NCBI GenBank assembly: GCA_045642025.1
Contig: JAZUIB010000002.1
Span: forward strand, 1 to 27,473
Length of the DNA stretch: 27,473 nucleotides
Direction of reading: 5' to 3'
From: Equadaptatus sp045642025
GTDB lineage: Bacteria; Synergistota; Synergistia; Synergistales; Synergistaceae
In this document: positions 1 to 6,241 of the stretch, piece by piece
How the letters are laid out: every line of letters begins with the position of its first letter
Position numbering within the stretch: position 1 is the stretch's first letter
Made by a program: the position numbers and the translations under genes
Notes under the pieces: model-generated
The model's database searches: none
What the model was told of the DNA's origin: nothing
Seen by the model: the letters and a program-made list of their open reading frames with translations, nothing else

Positions 1-100
1 TGCCGGCAACACCTCTTTGTTAAGGATATTATACAGGGTATTGCGACTTTGTCAAACTGTTGCTTTTGTTTTCTTTTTTATGTATGCAGGTACGCCATGC

Positions 101-175
101 AGGTACGCAGGCGAATATGCAGGTCTCTCAGGCAAAGATCGCGTTGTATTCTTCCAGACCGACGTCAAATTCTAA
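101..175 (+). pseudogene. 3'-terminal fragment of an outer-membrane beta-barrel protein gene (tail copy A)
   Basis: The frame ending in TAA at 173-175 encodes a tail ending GKDRVVFFQTDVKF. The alternating hydrophobic pattern and final Phe are what Bam-inserted outer-membrane barrels show in their last strand. The frame stays open leftward to base 2, but the residues before about position 101 do not look like a barrel, so only the last ~24 codons seem to be present. A near-identical tail lies at 943-1020, and both are followed by the same terminator. Two 12-13 bp copies of ATGCAGGTACGC lie side by side at 84-108, just at the left edge of the homology. I read this as a remnant left by duplication or recombination with an intact gene elsewhere. 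It could instead be the true end of a gene whose upstream part has been rearranged. Confidence 0.6.
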
Positions 176-212
176 TTTAGCTTAAACTATCTTAGAAAAC
201 TTTGTCTAACTA

Positions 213-244
213 AACAGGAACCCGAAAGGGTTCCTGTTTTTTTG
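213..244 (+). terminator. Rho-independent terminator after tail copy A
   Basis: Stem ACAGGAACCC / GGGTTCCTGT (214-223 with 228-237), GAAA tetraloop, then a run of seven T. The same terminator recurs after tail copy B at 1059-1087. Confidence 0.9.
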
Positions 245-247
245 CAC

Positions 248-275
248 TTGACGATTTTACCGATGATGTTATAAT
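248..275 (+). promoter_or_regulatory. Promoter of antisense RNA 1
   Basis: TTGACG at 248-253 and TATAAT at 270-275 are separated by 16 bp, a near-consensus sigma-70 promoter. Both boxes are conserved in the second module. Transcription would start near 282. Confidence 0.85.
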
Positions 276-281
276 TTTTGA

Positions 282-352
282 CGTAAGCAACACAACGTGA
301 GATGACTAACATATCAGCAGATGAAATCCCCCGAGAGCAGTCGGGGGATTTT
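282..352 (+). ncRNA. Candidate type I antitoxin RNA 1 (about 70 nt)
   Basis: The RNA would run from the promoter at 248-275 to a strong terminator whose 10-bp stem AATCCCCCGA / TCGGGGGATT spans 325-350, followed by TTTTG. It contains no ribosome site or credible ORF. It is transcribed toward a small hydrophobic peptide gene on the other strand, so the 3' region of that mRNA would be complementary to it. This is the geometry of convergent type I systems such as txpA/RatA and bsrG/SR4. The antitoxin role is inferred from layout. Promoter, RNA and terminator are all seen twice in this window, which is the main support. Confidence 0.7.
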
Positions 353-369
353 GTTAGGCTGATTGCCGC

Positions 370-456
370 CTATTTGTGTCTGTCCAGCCATTTGCAAATG
401 TAGTAAGCAGCTACACTTGCCACAACAGACATAAGAAACGTGAGATAACTGTGCAT
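370..456 (-). CDS. Small hydrophobic peptide, candidate type I toxin 1 (28 aa)
   Basis: The gene encodes 28 residues: a short polar start (MHSYLT), one hydrophobic segment of about 15 residues containing SVVASVAAYYIC, and a charged tail KWLDRHK. This is the usual design of membrane-acting type I toxins. The ATG at 454-456 follows an excellent ribosome site (GGAGGTG, GGAGG at 464-468, 7 nt before the start). A TATAAT box lies upstream at 505-510 on the same strand. It faces the terminated plus-strand RNA at 282-352. A paralogue at 741-812 shares the core SVxASVxAYYICK. I cannot name the family, and toxicity is an inference from size, hydrophobicity and layout. Confidence 0.75.
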   Translation of the reverse strand: MHSYLTFLMSVVASVAAYYICKWLDRHK

Positions 457-504
457 ATCAACACCTCCCTTCTGTTGCCAGAATAGGAGTGCGACAACTG
501 TTAA

Positions 505-510
505 ATTATA
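505..510 (-). promoter_or_regulatory. -10 box of toxin 1 gene
   Basis: TATAAT on the minus strand, about 50 bp upstream of the peptide start. No good -35 hexamer is seen 16-18 bp upstream; a TTGACA directly abuts the -10 instead. The second module also has TATAAT at a matching place (855-860). Confidence 0.5.
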
Positions 511-599
511 CTGTCAAATTTCGATTTAGGATTACCTTTTAGAGACGCAGCAGAGCAGTTCTGTTGTTTTTCCCTTTCTGGGATTCCAGTTTTTTGCAC

Positions 600-627
600 T
601 TGACGATTTTATCGGTAATGTTATAAT
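600..627 (+). promoter_or_regulatory. Promoter of antisense RNA 2
   Basis: TTGACG at 600-605 and TATAAT at 622-627 with a 16-bp spacer, the same boxes and spacing as at 248-275. The start site would be near 634. Confidence 0.85.
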
Positions 628-633
628 TCTTGT

Positions 634-709
634 TGTAAGCAACACAAGAGAGATTGTGACTCATGGATTCACAGTAAATCCCCCGATGGCACTCGGGGGA
701 TTTGCTTTT
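634..709 (+). ncRNA. Candidate type I antitoxin RNA 2 (about 75 nt)
   Basis: This RNA begins after the promoter at 600-627 and ends at a terminator with stem AAATCCCCCGA / TCGGGGGATTT (676-686 with 693-703, loop TGGCAC). The stem differs from copy 1 by one extra base pair and a different loop, so structure is kept while sequence drifts. It converges on the peptide gene at 741-812. Part of its body (AGAGAGATTGTGA at 647-659) also occurs as GAGAGATTGTGATAT at 790-804 within the peptide gene, which may reflect a local duplication. Confidence 0.7.
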
Positions 710-716
710 GGGCTGG

Positions 717-812
717 TTATCGATTTCGTTTTCTGTCCAGTCACTTGCAAATGTAATAGGCTATTACACTCGCCGCGACAGAAACAATGAGAGAGATTGT
801 GATATCTCTCAT
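717..812 (-). pseudogene. Candidate type I toxin 2, stop at codon 24 (23 aa, possibly inactivated)
   Basis: ATG at 810-812 follows a perfect AAGGAGGTG ribosome site (819-827). The product reads MRDITISLIVSVAASVIAYYICK and then meets TGA at 741-743, exactly where copy 1 has TGG for Trp. Reading past the TGA gives LDRKRNR and TAA at 717-719, so the paralogous charged tail is still recognisable. The simplest view is a single G-to-A change that removed the charged tail. The hydrophobic core is intact, so a 23-residue peptide (741-812) may still be active. A TATAAT box lies upstream at 855-860. Confidence 0.65.
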
Positions 813-942
813 GGAACTCACCTCCTTTCAGAAAAGGAGATCGATAACGGTGATATTATACAAAATACAAAATTTTCGAAAATTTATCCTTATTTTTAAC
901 AACAAGATATGCCGAAAATACAGCCTTTTTGGCATATTCAAA

Positions 943-1020
943 GATGTACGGACAGGCGACTACGAAGGTCTCAAAGGCAAGGACCGCGTCGTATTCTTTC
1001 AGACCGACGTCAAATTCTAA
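943..1020 (+). pseudogene. 3'-terminal fragment of an outer-membrane beta-barrel protein gene (tail copy B)
   Basis: Codons 943-1020 encode a tail starting DVRTGDYEGLKG and ending with the same DRVVFFQTDVKF as copy A, then TAA. The homology to copy A continues past the stop through about 60 bp to the terminator. A longer open frame begins at 787, but its first part overlaps the toxin gene on the other strand and does not resemble a barrel, so I do not accept it as a gene. Copies A and B bracket the two toxin-antitoxin modules. Confidence 0.6.
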
Positions 1021-1057
1021 TTTAGGTTAAACTATCTTAGAAAACTTTGTCTAACTA

Positions 1058-1087
1058 AACAGGAACCCGAAAGGGTTCCTGTTTTTT
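1058..1087 (+). terminator. Rho-independent terminator after tail copy B
   Basis: Stem ACAGGAACCC / GGGTTCCTGT (1059-1068 with 1073-1082), GAAA loop, six T. Identical stem and loop to 213-244. Confidence 0.9.
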
Positions 1088-1157
1088 GTGTGCTTTGTTA
1101 TTCAACAATTTCAAATTATTTGTGGAAGTATTTTAGGGTGGGATAATCTCTTGCAAA

Positions 1158-1265
1158 GAATAAAGCCCTCGTAATGAGGGCTTGTCTTCAGCCGTGATTT
1201 CTTTATAGTGTTACCCTCACACTAATCTTCGGTCGGGATTTCTTTTTTTGGTGTTACCCTCGCAC
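1158..1265 (-). ncRNA. Candidate small RNA: two tandem hairpins plus terminator
   Basis: Read on the minus strand, a ~41-bp unit occurs twice (1265 to about 1223, then 1222 to about 1184). Each unit has a short stem closing the loop GAGGGTA (GTGT/ACAC type), then AAAGAAATC and CGNCNGAAGA. The outermost pair is C-G in one copy and T-A in the other, which keeps pairing. A hairpin AAGCCCTC / GAGGGCTT (1163-1183) follows, with TTTATTCTTT after it on the minus strand, which fits a terminator. No good promoter was found upstream, although a TACAAT lies near 1270-1275. Being an RNA gene is an inference; the tandem repeat and conserved hairpins are directly visible. Confidence 0.4.
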
Positions 1266-1372
1266 CTCATTGTACGTGTTATTTTATTAGTATTCTGTAT
1301 TATTGACGAGGTAAGGTGGTTCTGCTGATTTTATAAAAATCTTTGAGGCAGTTGTCGTATATTATAGAGAAT

Positions 1373-1418
1373 CCAATTTGATAGTGAATTTTATCTCAAC
1401 TATTCACGATTAAATTGG
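1373..1418. other. Interrupted inverted repeat in the gene-free stretch 1087-1541
   Basis: CCAATTT (1373-1379) pairs with AAATTGG (1412-1418) and GTGAAT (1384-1389) pairs with ATTCAC (1402-1407), separated by a small internal loop. Its position is just downstream of the terminator of the minus-strand gene at 1542-2366. Apart from this and the tandem hairpins at 1158-1265 I see nothing convincing in this stretch. Confidence 0.4.
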
Positions 1419-1469
1419 GAAAGCAGTAGTTTACGGCTTGACAGGAAGAAAAATTTAACAGTTAATTAA

Positions 1470-1507
1470 AACAAGCGGGAACTGAGTTAAATCAGTCTCC
1501 GCTTGTT
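1470..1507 (-). terminator. Terminator of the secreted coiled-coil gene
   Basis: AACAAGCGG (1470-1478) pairs with CCGCTTGTT (1499-1507), with an inner ACTGA/TCAGT pairing. On the minus strand the stem is followed by TTTTAATTAA. It lies 35 bp after the stop codon of the gene at 1542-2366. Confidence 0.75.
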
Positions 1508-1541
1508 TGTGTCTTGTGTTTAATGTTTGTTTGGTTATGTA

Positions 1542-2366
1542 TTACTGCTGTTTCTGCAGTTCGTCGAGGCGTTTCTGGATGGTATCGATTTCCTGTTGCA
1601 TTGAACGGTTTTTGGCATCGATTGCCTCTTTTTCTTTTTTGACTCTTTCAAGACGTTCCAGCATACGGTCGCTTTCAAGGCGTGCTGCCGTTTTACCCTG
1701 GTAAAGTCTGTTGATATCCTGATTGCCGAGTGACCACATGAGGTTGATGTTGCTTTTGAGGATAGGGCTCATAAAGGAGTTGAATTCAAGCTGTACTGTG
1801 CCGCCTTTTTCGGGAATCAAAGGTTTGCCTGTTTTTTCGTCGTAGCGCGGGAAGAATACAAGGCCTTCGATTTCGCCTAGGAGACGGAAGTTAAAACGTT
1901 TGTCATAGTTTATTGCTTTGTAGGTTTTGCTGCCTATGCGCATTTTGACTATGTTGTCAAACGGTGACATATGCATTGATTCTGCAGCATTGTCTATGCG
2001 AATGAGGAACGGAATTGTTTTGTCTAACTGAAGTGTCTGCAGATATTTGTATTTGTAGTCTTCGAGTTCCTGTTCTGTCCAAAGGTTCTGCTGCGCTTGA
2101 TCTTGAACGTGTGCTTCGATGTATTCAGGTGAGAAGAACGCCGCTTCAACTTCAACGTAACTTGTTTGGCTGTTGTCGGAATCGCGTCTGTTTTCCGAAC
2201 GAACCCAGCTGTGCATGATTTTTTGGAACTGGCTGCGAAGCTGTTTGGTCTGTTTGCTTTCTTTGATTTTTGGTTTTTTTTCGGCAGCGGCGTAACCGGC
2301 TGAACCTGCTATGGCGGCTGAGATGAATGCTATAAGGATTGCAACTGCTGCTTTTTTCAGTTTCAT
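1542..2366 (-). CDS. Exported protein with C-terminal coiled coil, unknown function (274 aa)
   Basis: I do not recognise the family. The N-terminus is a clear signal peptide: MKLKK, a hydrophobic run to about residue 22, and a likely AxA cleavage site near residues 25-28 (GYAAAEKK). The mature part is mixed alpha/beta with many aromatic residues. Residues ~225-274 are a charged coiled coil with heptad spacing (MLERLERVKKEKEAIDAKN and onward). The start has AAAGGAG 11 nt upstream. It has its own promoter (2422-2450) and terminator (1470-1507), so it appears monocistronic. It diverges from the regulator gene at 2562. A periplasmic or envelope-attached role is inferred from the signal peptide alone. 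Confidence 0.85.
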   Translation of the reverse strand: MKLKKAAVAILIAFISAAIAGSAGYAAAEKKPKIKESKQTKQLRSQFQKIMHSWVRSENRRDSDNSQTSYVEVEAAFFSPEYIEAHVQDQAQQNLWTEQELEDYKYKYLQTLQLDKTIPFLIRIDNAAESMHMSPFDNIVKMRIGSKTYKAINYDKRFNFRLLGEIEGLVFFPRYDEKTGKPLIPEKGGTVQLEFNSFMSPILKSNINLMWSLGNQDINRLYQGKTAARLESDRMLERLERVKKEKEAIDAKNRSMQQEIDTIQKRLDELQKQQ

Positions 2367-2421
2367 TAGTTAAGGGACTCCTTTCCTGTTAGTAGTACGG
2401 CTGAATTTGTTTTGCTCATAT

Positions 2422-2450
2422 ATTGTACTGAATTGCCGTGTGTAATGCAA
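2422..2450 (-). promoter_or_regulatory. Promoter of the secreted coiled-coil gene
   Basis: On the minus strand TTGCAT (2445-2450) and TACAAT (2422-2427) are 17 bp apart, placed about 55 bp upstream of the ATG at 2366. Confidence 0.7.
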
Positions 2451-2480
2451 GTATTATCTTAATGGTACACATTTGTTTTA

Positions 2481-2521
2481 GATATTAATATCTTGTGCTA
2501 TTGTTACAAAGCAGTTATAAT
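2481..2521 (+). promoter_or_regulatory. Promoter of the CdaR-like regulator with an upstream palindrome
   Basis: TTGTGC (2493-2498) and a perfect TATAAT (2516-2521) are 17 bp apart. A perfect 12-bp palindrome GATATTAATATC (2481-2492) directly abuts the -35 box, which makes it a possible operator site, for example for autoregulation. The promoter is well supported; the operator role is inference. Confidence 0.65.
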
Positions 2522-2561
2522 GTGTAATAGGTAACGCTAAAGTGAAATGAGGCTGACAATT

Positions 2562-3722
2562 ATGCTGGAACGCATCGCACAGAGCATTTGTAAACAGGCA
2601 AGCGGTATTATTAATTATTCGGTCATTATTACAAACCGGAAGGGAATAGTTATCGGCTCGTCACAGGAGGGGCGAGTCGGAGATTTTCATGAGGCATCGA
2701 TTGAGGCAATGAAGTACTGCCGCCAGCTTTATCATAATAAGAGCATGGCCGCTAAACTTCAGGGCACTCAGCCAGGAGTTACAATGCCTATTGTTATCAA
2801 TAATGAGGTAATGGGTACTGTTGGCATTACAGGGACTCCGGATGAGGTGCTGAAGTATGGAAACCTTATTAAATTATTTGCCGAGATGCTCGTGAGAACC
2901 GAGGTTATCAAGGATTCTGCAATTCTGAAAAATAAGGACAGACTTGAGCTTTTGCGGGGGCTCATCAATATAGATGCCGGTGCAGAATCGGAAAGTAATT
3001 TTATTTCTCATTGCACAATGCTTGGCTATGATATGACAATTCCGCGTGCGGCAATTTTTTTGGATTATCGCAACGCTCCTGCCGCAGACATTAAAAGGTC
3101 AAAAAAATTGTCTATGGTCTCCGGATTTGATTATCATGTGATGATTAAACAGCAGTTTGGTGGGGCAGAGGATATACGGGTATGTGTTGGTGAGGAACGT
3201 TATGTGGTGTTTGTTTCCCTGAAGGAAAACAGAGATAAATATGTTGAACTGCTTAAACGCAGATGTAATATGCTCGGAGAACAGCTTGGTCAGTGTGGAT
3301 GCAGGTTAACGGCAGGTATTGGCAGATGTGCCGTTTCCCCCAAGGAACTTAAGAAGAGCTATGAGGATGCGAAACTCGCATGGGAGGTAGCACTTAAACG
3401 TCAGCAGACAGGTTGTTTGTTTATAGGTGAATTTAATCTTGAGAAGCTGATATGCCGAATACCTCAGGATGCCTCAGGCAGTTTTGTAGAGGAACAGTTG
3501 GCAGGACTTATGCAGCAGAAGGATTCTGCAGAACTGATAAAGCTGGTCAGAGTGTGGTGTGAGTCAAATTTTAACCAGACGCTTGCCTCAAGACAGCTGA
3601 ATATTCACAAAAATACACTCTGTTACAGGCTGAACCGTTTTGAGAAGGTTACGGGGCTTGATTTGCGTACTTTTAACAATGCCGTCGCAGCATATATAGC
3701 GCTCTATTCAAAGCAGATTTAG
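2562..3722 (+). CDS. CdaR/PucR-family sugar-diacid-type transcriptional regulator (386 aa)
   Basis: The N-terminal ~130 residues match the putative sugar diacid recognition domain (IAQSICKQASGIINYSVIIT, then the GIVIGSS turn and MGTVGITG). A central GGDEF-like region follows. The last ~60 residues form the PucR-type helix-turn-helix, with RQLNIHKNTLCYRLNRFEK followed by TGLDLRTFNN. Family members sense small carboxylates and activate uptake and breakdown genes. The gene lies directly upstream of the opine-dehydrogenase and TRAP genes on the same strand, so those are its likely targets. I chose the ATG at 2562, which has GAGG 9 nt upstream and fits the family N-terminus. An in-frame ATG at 2547 (391 aa) has no visible ribosome site. 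Confidence 0.88.
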   Translation: MLERIAQSICKQASGIINYSVIITNRKGIVIGSSQEGRVGDFHEASIEAMKYCRQLYHNKSMAAKLQGTQPGVTMPIVINNEVMGTVGITGTPDEVLKYGNLIKLFAEMLVRTEVIKDSAILKNKDRLELLRGLINIDAGAESESNFISHCTMLGYDMTIPRAAIFLDYRNAPAADIKRSKKLSMVSGFDYHVMIKQQFGGAEDIRVCVGEERYVVFVSLKENRDKYVELLKRRCNMLGEQLGQCGCRLTAGIGRCAVSPKELKKSYEDAKLAWEVALKRQQTGCLFIGEFNLEKLICRIPQDASGSFVEEQLAGLMQQKDSAELIKLVRVWCESNFNQTLASRQLNIHKNTLCYRLNRFEKVTGLDLRTFNNAVAAYIALYSKQI

Positions 3723-3832
3723 CAGTGTACAGCGGCAAAAATTGCATATTCTTGTGTGTGCTTGCCAATACTGTATTTGGGCGTTTTGTTGTTTTGTTAT
3801 CACAAAAAAAATATTGGTATTTTATAAATAAT

Positions 3833-3901
3833 TAGCAAAATGCTATATAGTCTGTAAGATGTGCCTAAATTATAATTTTATCGTCGGTTGGGTGCCGGCG
3901 A
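3833..3901 (+). promoter_or_regulatory. Promoter region and leader hairpin of the opine-dehydrogenase gene
   Basis: A TATAAT box lies at 3871-3876 but lacks a good -35, as expected for an activator-dependent promoter. A short inverted repeat TAGCA-AAA-TGCTA (3833-3845) lies about 25 bp upstream of the -10 and is a candidate activator site. In the leader, TCGTCGG (3881-3887) can pair with CCGGCGA (3895-3901). The gene starts at 3941 after TTTAGGAGGGC. Sites are seen; their use by the CdaR-like protein is inference. Confidence 0.45.
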
Positions 3902-3940
3902 AAACAACTATACCAACATTATTTTTAGGAGGGCTATAAA

Positions 3941-5035
3941 ATGACACCGAAAAAAATAGCAATACTCGGAGGAGGAAACGGCGGACATACTATGGCTGCC
4001 GATTTCACAGTCAAAGGCCACACGGTTAATTTCTATGAAATGCCGCAGTACAAGGACAAAATGAAAAAGGTATTCGAGACGCAGACAATCGAAATGACCG
4101 GTCTGTTCGAGAAACCGGGTCCTGTAAAACTTAATATGGTAACAGATGATATCGAAAAAGCAATCGAAGGATGCCGTTATATCGTCATCGTTACACCGGC
4201 ATTTGCACACGCTGGATATGCACAGCTTCTTAAAGGCAAAGTCAAAAAAGACCAGATTATCGTTGTGTTCCCGGGCGCATTTGCAGCACTTCAGCTCCGC
4301 AAGGTGTTCGGAGAAAAAGACTGCCCTGTTATCGCTGATGTTAACAACCTTCCGTATGATACGCGTCTTAAAGGTGAAGGCAGAGTAGAATTCTACGGCA
4401 GAAACGACGTCAATATCGGCTTTATGCCTGCAAGCGCAGGACCTGCTCTTATCGATGAAATGCGTGAAGATCTCTTCCCGTTCGTTAAGGTTTACAACGA
4501 CGTTCTCGAGAGCGGTCTTTCAATCGTGAACCCTGCATGGCATACAGGTCCGTGTCTCCTTTCTGTTACATCAATCGAACATCATCTTTTCAACTTCTTC
4601 GTTTATGAGCACGGTTGGACACCGTCAGCCTGCAAAGTTAACATTGTTCTTGACCAGGAACGCAAAGCAGTTGGCAAAGAACTTGGATATCACCTTACAC
4701 CGATGGAAGATTTCAGCGGCATGCCGGTAGGTTTCAACTGGAAACAGCTCTATGCTGCAGGACACGGCGCAATTTCACTTACCCCGATTTGCGGTCCTAA
4801 CAGCATTTGGGACAGATATCTCACGGAAGATTGCCCGTTCGGTCTTGTTCCTTGGGCAGCAGTCGGCGAAATTCTTGGTGTTTCAATGCCTACAACGAAT
4901 TCCTGCATTGACATCTACAACATTATCCATGAAAAAGACTGGCGCAAAGAGGGTCTTACCGCAGAAGATCTCGGTATCGCTGGTATGAACAAAGAGCAGC
5001 TTATCAAATACGTCCGCGAAGGCGTCCGCGACTAA
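3941..5035 (+). CDS. NAD(P)-dependent opine/octopine dehydrogenase-family protein (364 aa)
   Basis: Residues 5-33 form a Rossmann fold with the dinucleotide motif GGGNGG (10-15). The C-terminal half has the catalytic pattern of the octopine/nopaline dehydrogenase family: Asn197 and His201 in NPAWH, and Asp297 in YLTEDCPFGLVP. These correspond to the Asn/His/Asp set known from N-(carboxyethyl)norvaline dehydrogenase. Such enzymes reversibly join an amino acid to a 2-oxo acid using NAD(P)H. In bacteria they may run in either direction, making or breaking an opine. The gene lies between the CdaR-like regulator and a TRAP transporter, which favours a role in processing an imported carboxylated compound. 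The substrate cannot be read from the sequence. Length is normal for the family (about 360), and the ribosome site AGGAGGG is strong. Confidence 0.85.
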   Translation: MTPKKIAILGGGNGGHTMAADFTVKGHTVNFYEMPQYKDKMKKVFETQTIEMTGLFEKPGPVKLNMVTDDIEKAIEGCRYIVIVTPAFAHAGYAQLLKGKVKKDQIIVVFPGAFAALQLRKVFGEKDCPVIADVNNLPYDTRLKGEGRVEFYGRNDVNIGFMPASAGPALIDEMREDLFPFVKVYNDVLESGLSIVNPAWHTGPCLLSVTSIEHHLFNFFVYEHGWTPSACKVNIVLDQERKAVGKELGYHLTPMEDFSGMPVGFNWKQLYAAGHGAISLTPICGPNSIWDRYLTEDCPFGLVPWAAVGEILGVSMPTTNSCIDIYNIIHEKDWRKEGLTAEDLGIAGMNKEQLIKYVREGVRD

Positions 5036-5043
5036 TTGTAAGT

Positions 5044-5087
5044 AAGCCTGTAAAAGCTTTTTTGCTTTTGCAGGCTTTCTGTGTTTT
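5044..5087 (+). terminator. Terminator or attenuator between the dehydrogenase and TRAP genes
   Basis: AAGCCTGTAAAAGC (5044-5057) pairs with GCTTTTGCAGGCTT (5064-5077) with one G-T pair and a TTTTTT loop. TCTGTGTTTTTT follows. The T-run is interrupted and no new promoter is evident before the next gene, so partial read-through into the TRAP genes is likely. Confidence 0.7.
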
Positions 5088-5126
5088 TTCGGTTACACAA
5101 CAAAAATTGAGAGAGGTGCAGTACGT

Positions 5127-6143
5127 ATGAAGAAAATTCTCGGTATTTCAGTATTAGTTATTGCTATTTTAGCAGTCGCTTTCGCATTTATGAGAGGCGA
5201 CTCAGGCTCCACAGCAAAAACACAGAGACTTCGTCTTGCAACGCACTACAACACATCACATCCTGGTTATGCATCCCTGGAGCGTATAGCCAAAGAAATT
5301 GAAACAAAGACAAAAGGCGAGATTAAAATCAAGATATATCCGTCAAGCCAGCTCGGTGACTACACGGTTACATATCAGGACCTTATGAAAGGCGCCGTTG
5401 ATATGGCTCTTATTCCTATTCCGAGCGAATATGACTCAAAGCTTGAGATGAACTTTATTCCTTATCTCGTTTCCGGTTATCAGGATCTGCCGAAGGTTTT
5501 CGGGGCAGACTCATATTTCTCAAAAACCTACGGACAGGTTCATGAAAAACTTGGCGTCAAACTCATGGGTATCTATGTTGAAGGTCTTATCGGTATTGCA
5601 TACACGAAGCTTCCTGACAAATACCAGGACGCATCAGCTCAGAAGGCTTCAAAAGTCCGCGCACCGGCAATTGAAGTTTATAATCTCGTTGTAAATGATA
5701 TGGGATTCGGCGCAACAACAATTCCGTATTCCGACCTCTACAGTTCATTGCAGACAGGTGTCTGCGACGGTGCTATCGGTCTTACACCGCAGCTTGCATA
5801 CACAGACTTCCGTGATGTTATCAAGCATTATGTCTGCTACAACATCTTTGCTGAAAATATCGGCTATTTCACAAGCGCAAAGACATTTGACAAGTTGACT
5901 GACGAACAGAAAAAGATTGTTACCGAAGCATTTGCCAAGGAAGCTGAAAACAGCTACAAGGTTGCTGAAGAACTTGACAAAAAGGCCATCGAGGACCTTA
6001 AGAAATATGGTGTAAAAGTTGAAACCATCAGTGACCAGGAAATGAAAGCTTACGTTGATAAAGTAAGAACAACGACATGGCCGAAACTTAAAAAGAATAT
6101 CGGGGAAGATACGCTGAAGAACCTTACGGATTCAGTTAAATAG
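5127..6143 (+). CDS. TRAP transporter solute-binding protein, DctP family (338 aa)
   Basis: This is the periplasmic receptor of the tripartite transporter encoded here and downstream. Residues 1-22 are a membrane-anchor or signal segment (MKKILGISVLVIAILAVAFA); no lipobox cysteine is present. The mature protein shows DctP hallmarks: YPSSQLGDY near 71-79, LMKGAVDMA at 87-94, and Arg178 in KVRAP. That Arg is the residue that salt-bridges the substrate carboxylate in this family, and GVCDGAIG follows at 211-218. A carboxylated substrate is therefore expected. The ATG has GAGAGGTG 8 nt upstream. A hairpin after the gene probably keeps its mRNA more abundant than that of the membrane subunits. Confidence 0.92.
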   Translation: MKKILGISVLVIAILAVAFAFMRGDSGSTAKTQRLRLATHYNTSHPGYASLERIAKEIETKTKGEIKIKIYPSSQLGDYTVTYQDLMKGAVDMALIPIPSEYDSKLEMNFIPYLVSGYQDLPKVFGADSYFSKTYGQVHEKLGVKLMGIYVEGLIGIAYTKLPDKYQDASAQKASKVRAPAIEVYNLVVNDMGFGATTIPYSDLYSSLQTGVCDGAIGLTPQLAYTDFRDVIKHYVCYNIFAENIGYFTSAKTFDKLTDEQKKIVTEAFAKEAENSYKVAEELDKKAIEDLKKYGVKVETISDQEMKAYVDKVRTTTWPKLKKNIGEDTLKNLTDSVK

Positions 6144-6155
6144 TTATCGCTTTTC

Positions 6156-6206
6156 AGGGCGCTGCTCCGTGCAAACTCTCCCTATGTGTTCGCACGGAGA
6201 CGCCCT
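6156..6206 (+). promoter_or_regulatory. Intercistronic stem-loop between binding protein and membrane subunits
   Basis: AGGGCG (6156-6161) pairs with CGCCCT (6201-6206) and CTCCGTGC (6165-6172) pairs with GCACGGAG (6192-6199). A T-rich but broken tail (TTCTGCAATTTT) follows. Such hairpins commonly protect or partly terminate the message so that the binding protein is made in excess. That role is inferred. Confidence 0.6.
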
Positions 6207-6241
6207 TTCTGCAATTTTGCATGAAAGAGGTGCAGCAACAA

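Larger units (their letters stand above)
241..470. repeat. Toxin-antitoxin-like repeat module, copy 1
   Basis: Copy 1 of a direct repeat whose second copy is at about 592-830. It shares the block TTTTTTGCACTTGACGATTTTA, the AGCAACACAA leader of the plus-strand RNA, the CCCCCGA..TCGGGGG terminator, and the minus-strand peptide gene with its ribosome site. The two copies differ by many substitutions and small indels, so the duplication is not recent. Confidence 0.8.
592..830. repeat. Toxin-antitoxin-like repeat module, copy 2
   Basis: Second copy of the module at 241-470. It keeps the TTGACG/TATAAT promoter, RNA leader, terminator and minus-strand peptide gene. A degenerate version of the tail terminator (TTTCTGGGATTCCAGTTTTT, about 575-595) precedes it, which suggests that the original duplicated unit included the outer-membrane gene terminator. 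Confidence 0.8.

Noticed and set aside
702..899. 65-residue plus-strand open frame
   Set aside because: It lies over the antitoxin terminator and antisense to the micropeptide gene and its upstream region, and has no ribosome site.
787..1020. 77-residue open frame ending in the barrel tail
   Set aside because: Only the last 25 codons resemble a protein; the front overlaps the micropeptide gene on the other strand and has no barrel character.
1184..1265. CRISPR array
   Set aside because: Only two imperfect repeats with no spacer of regular length and no cas genes.
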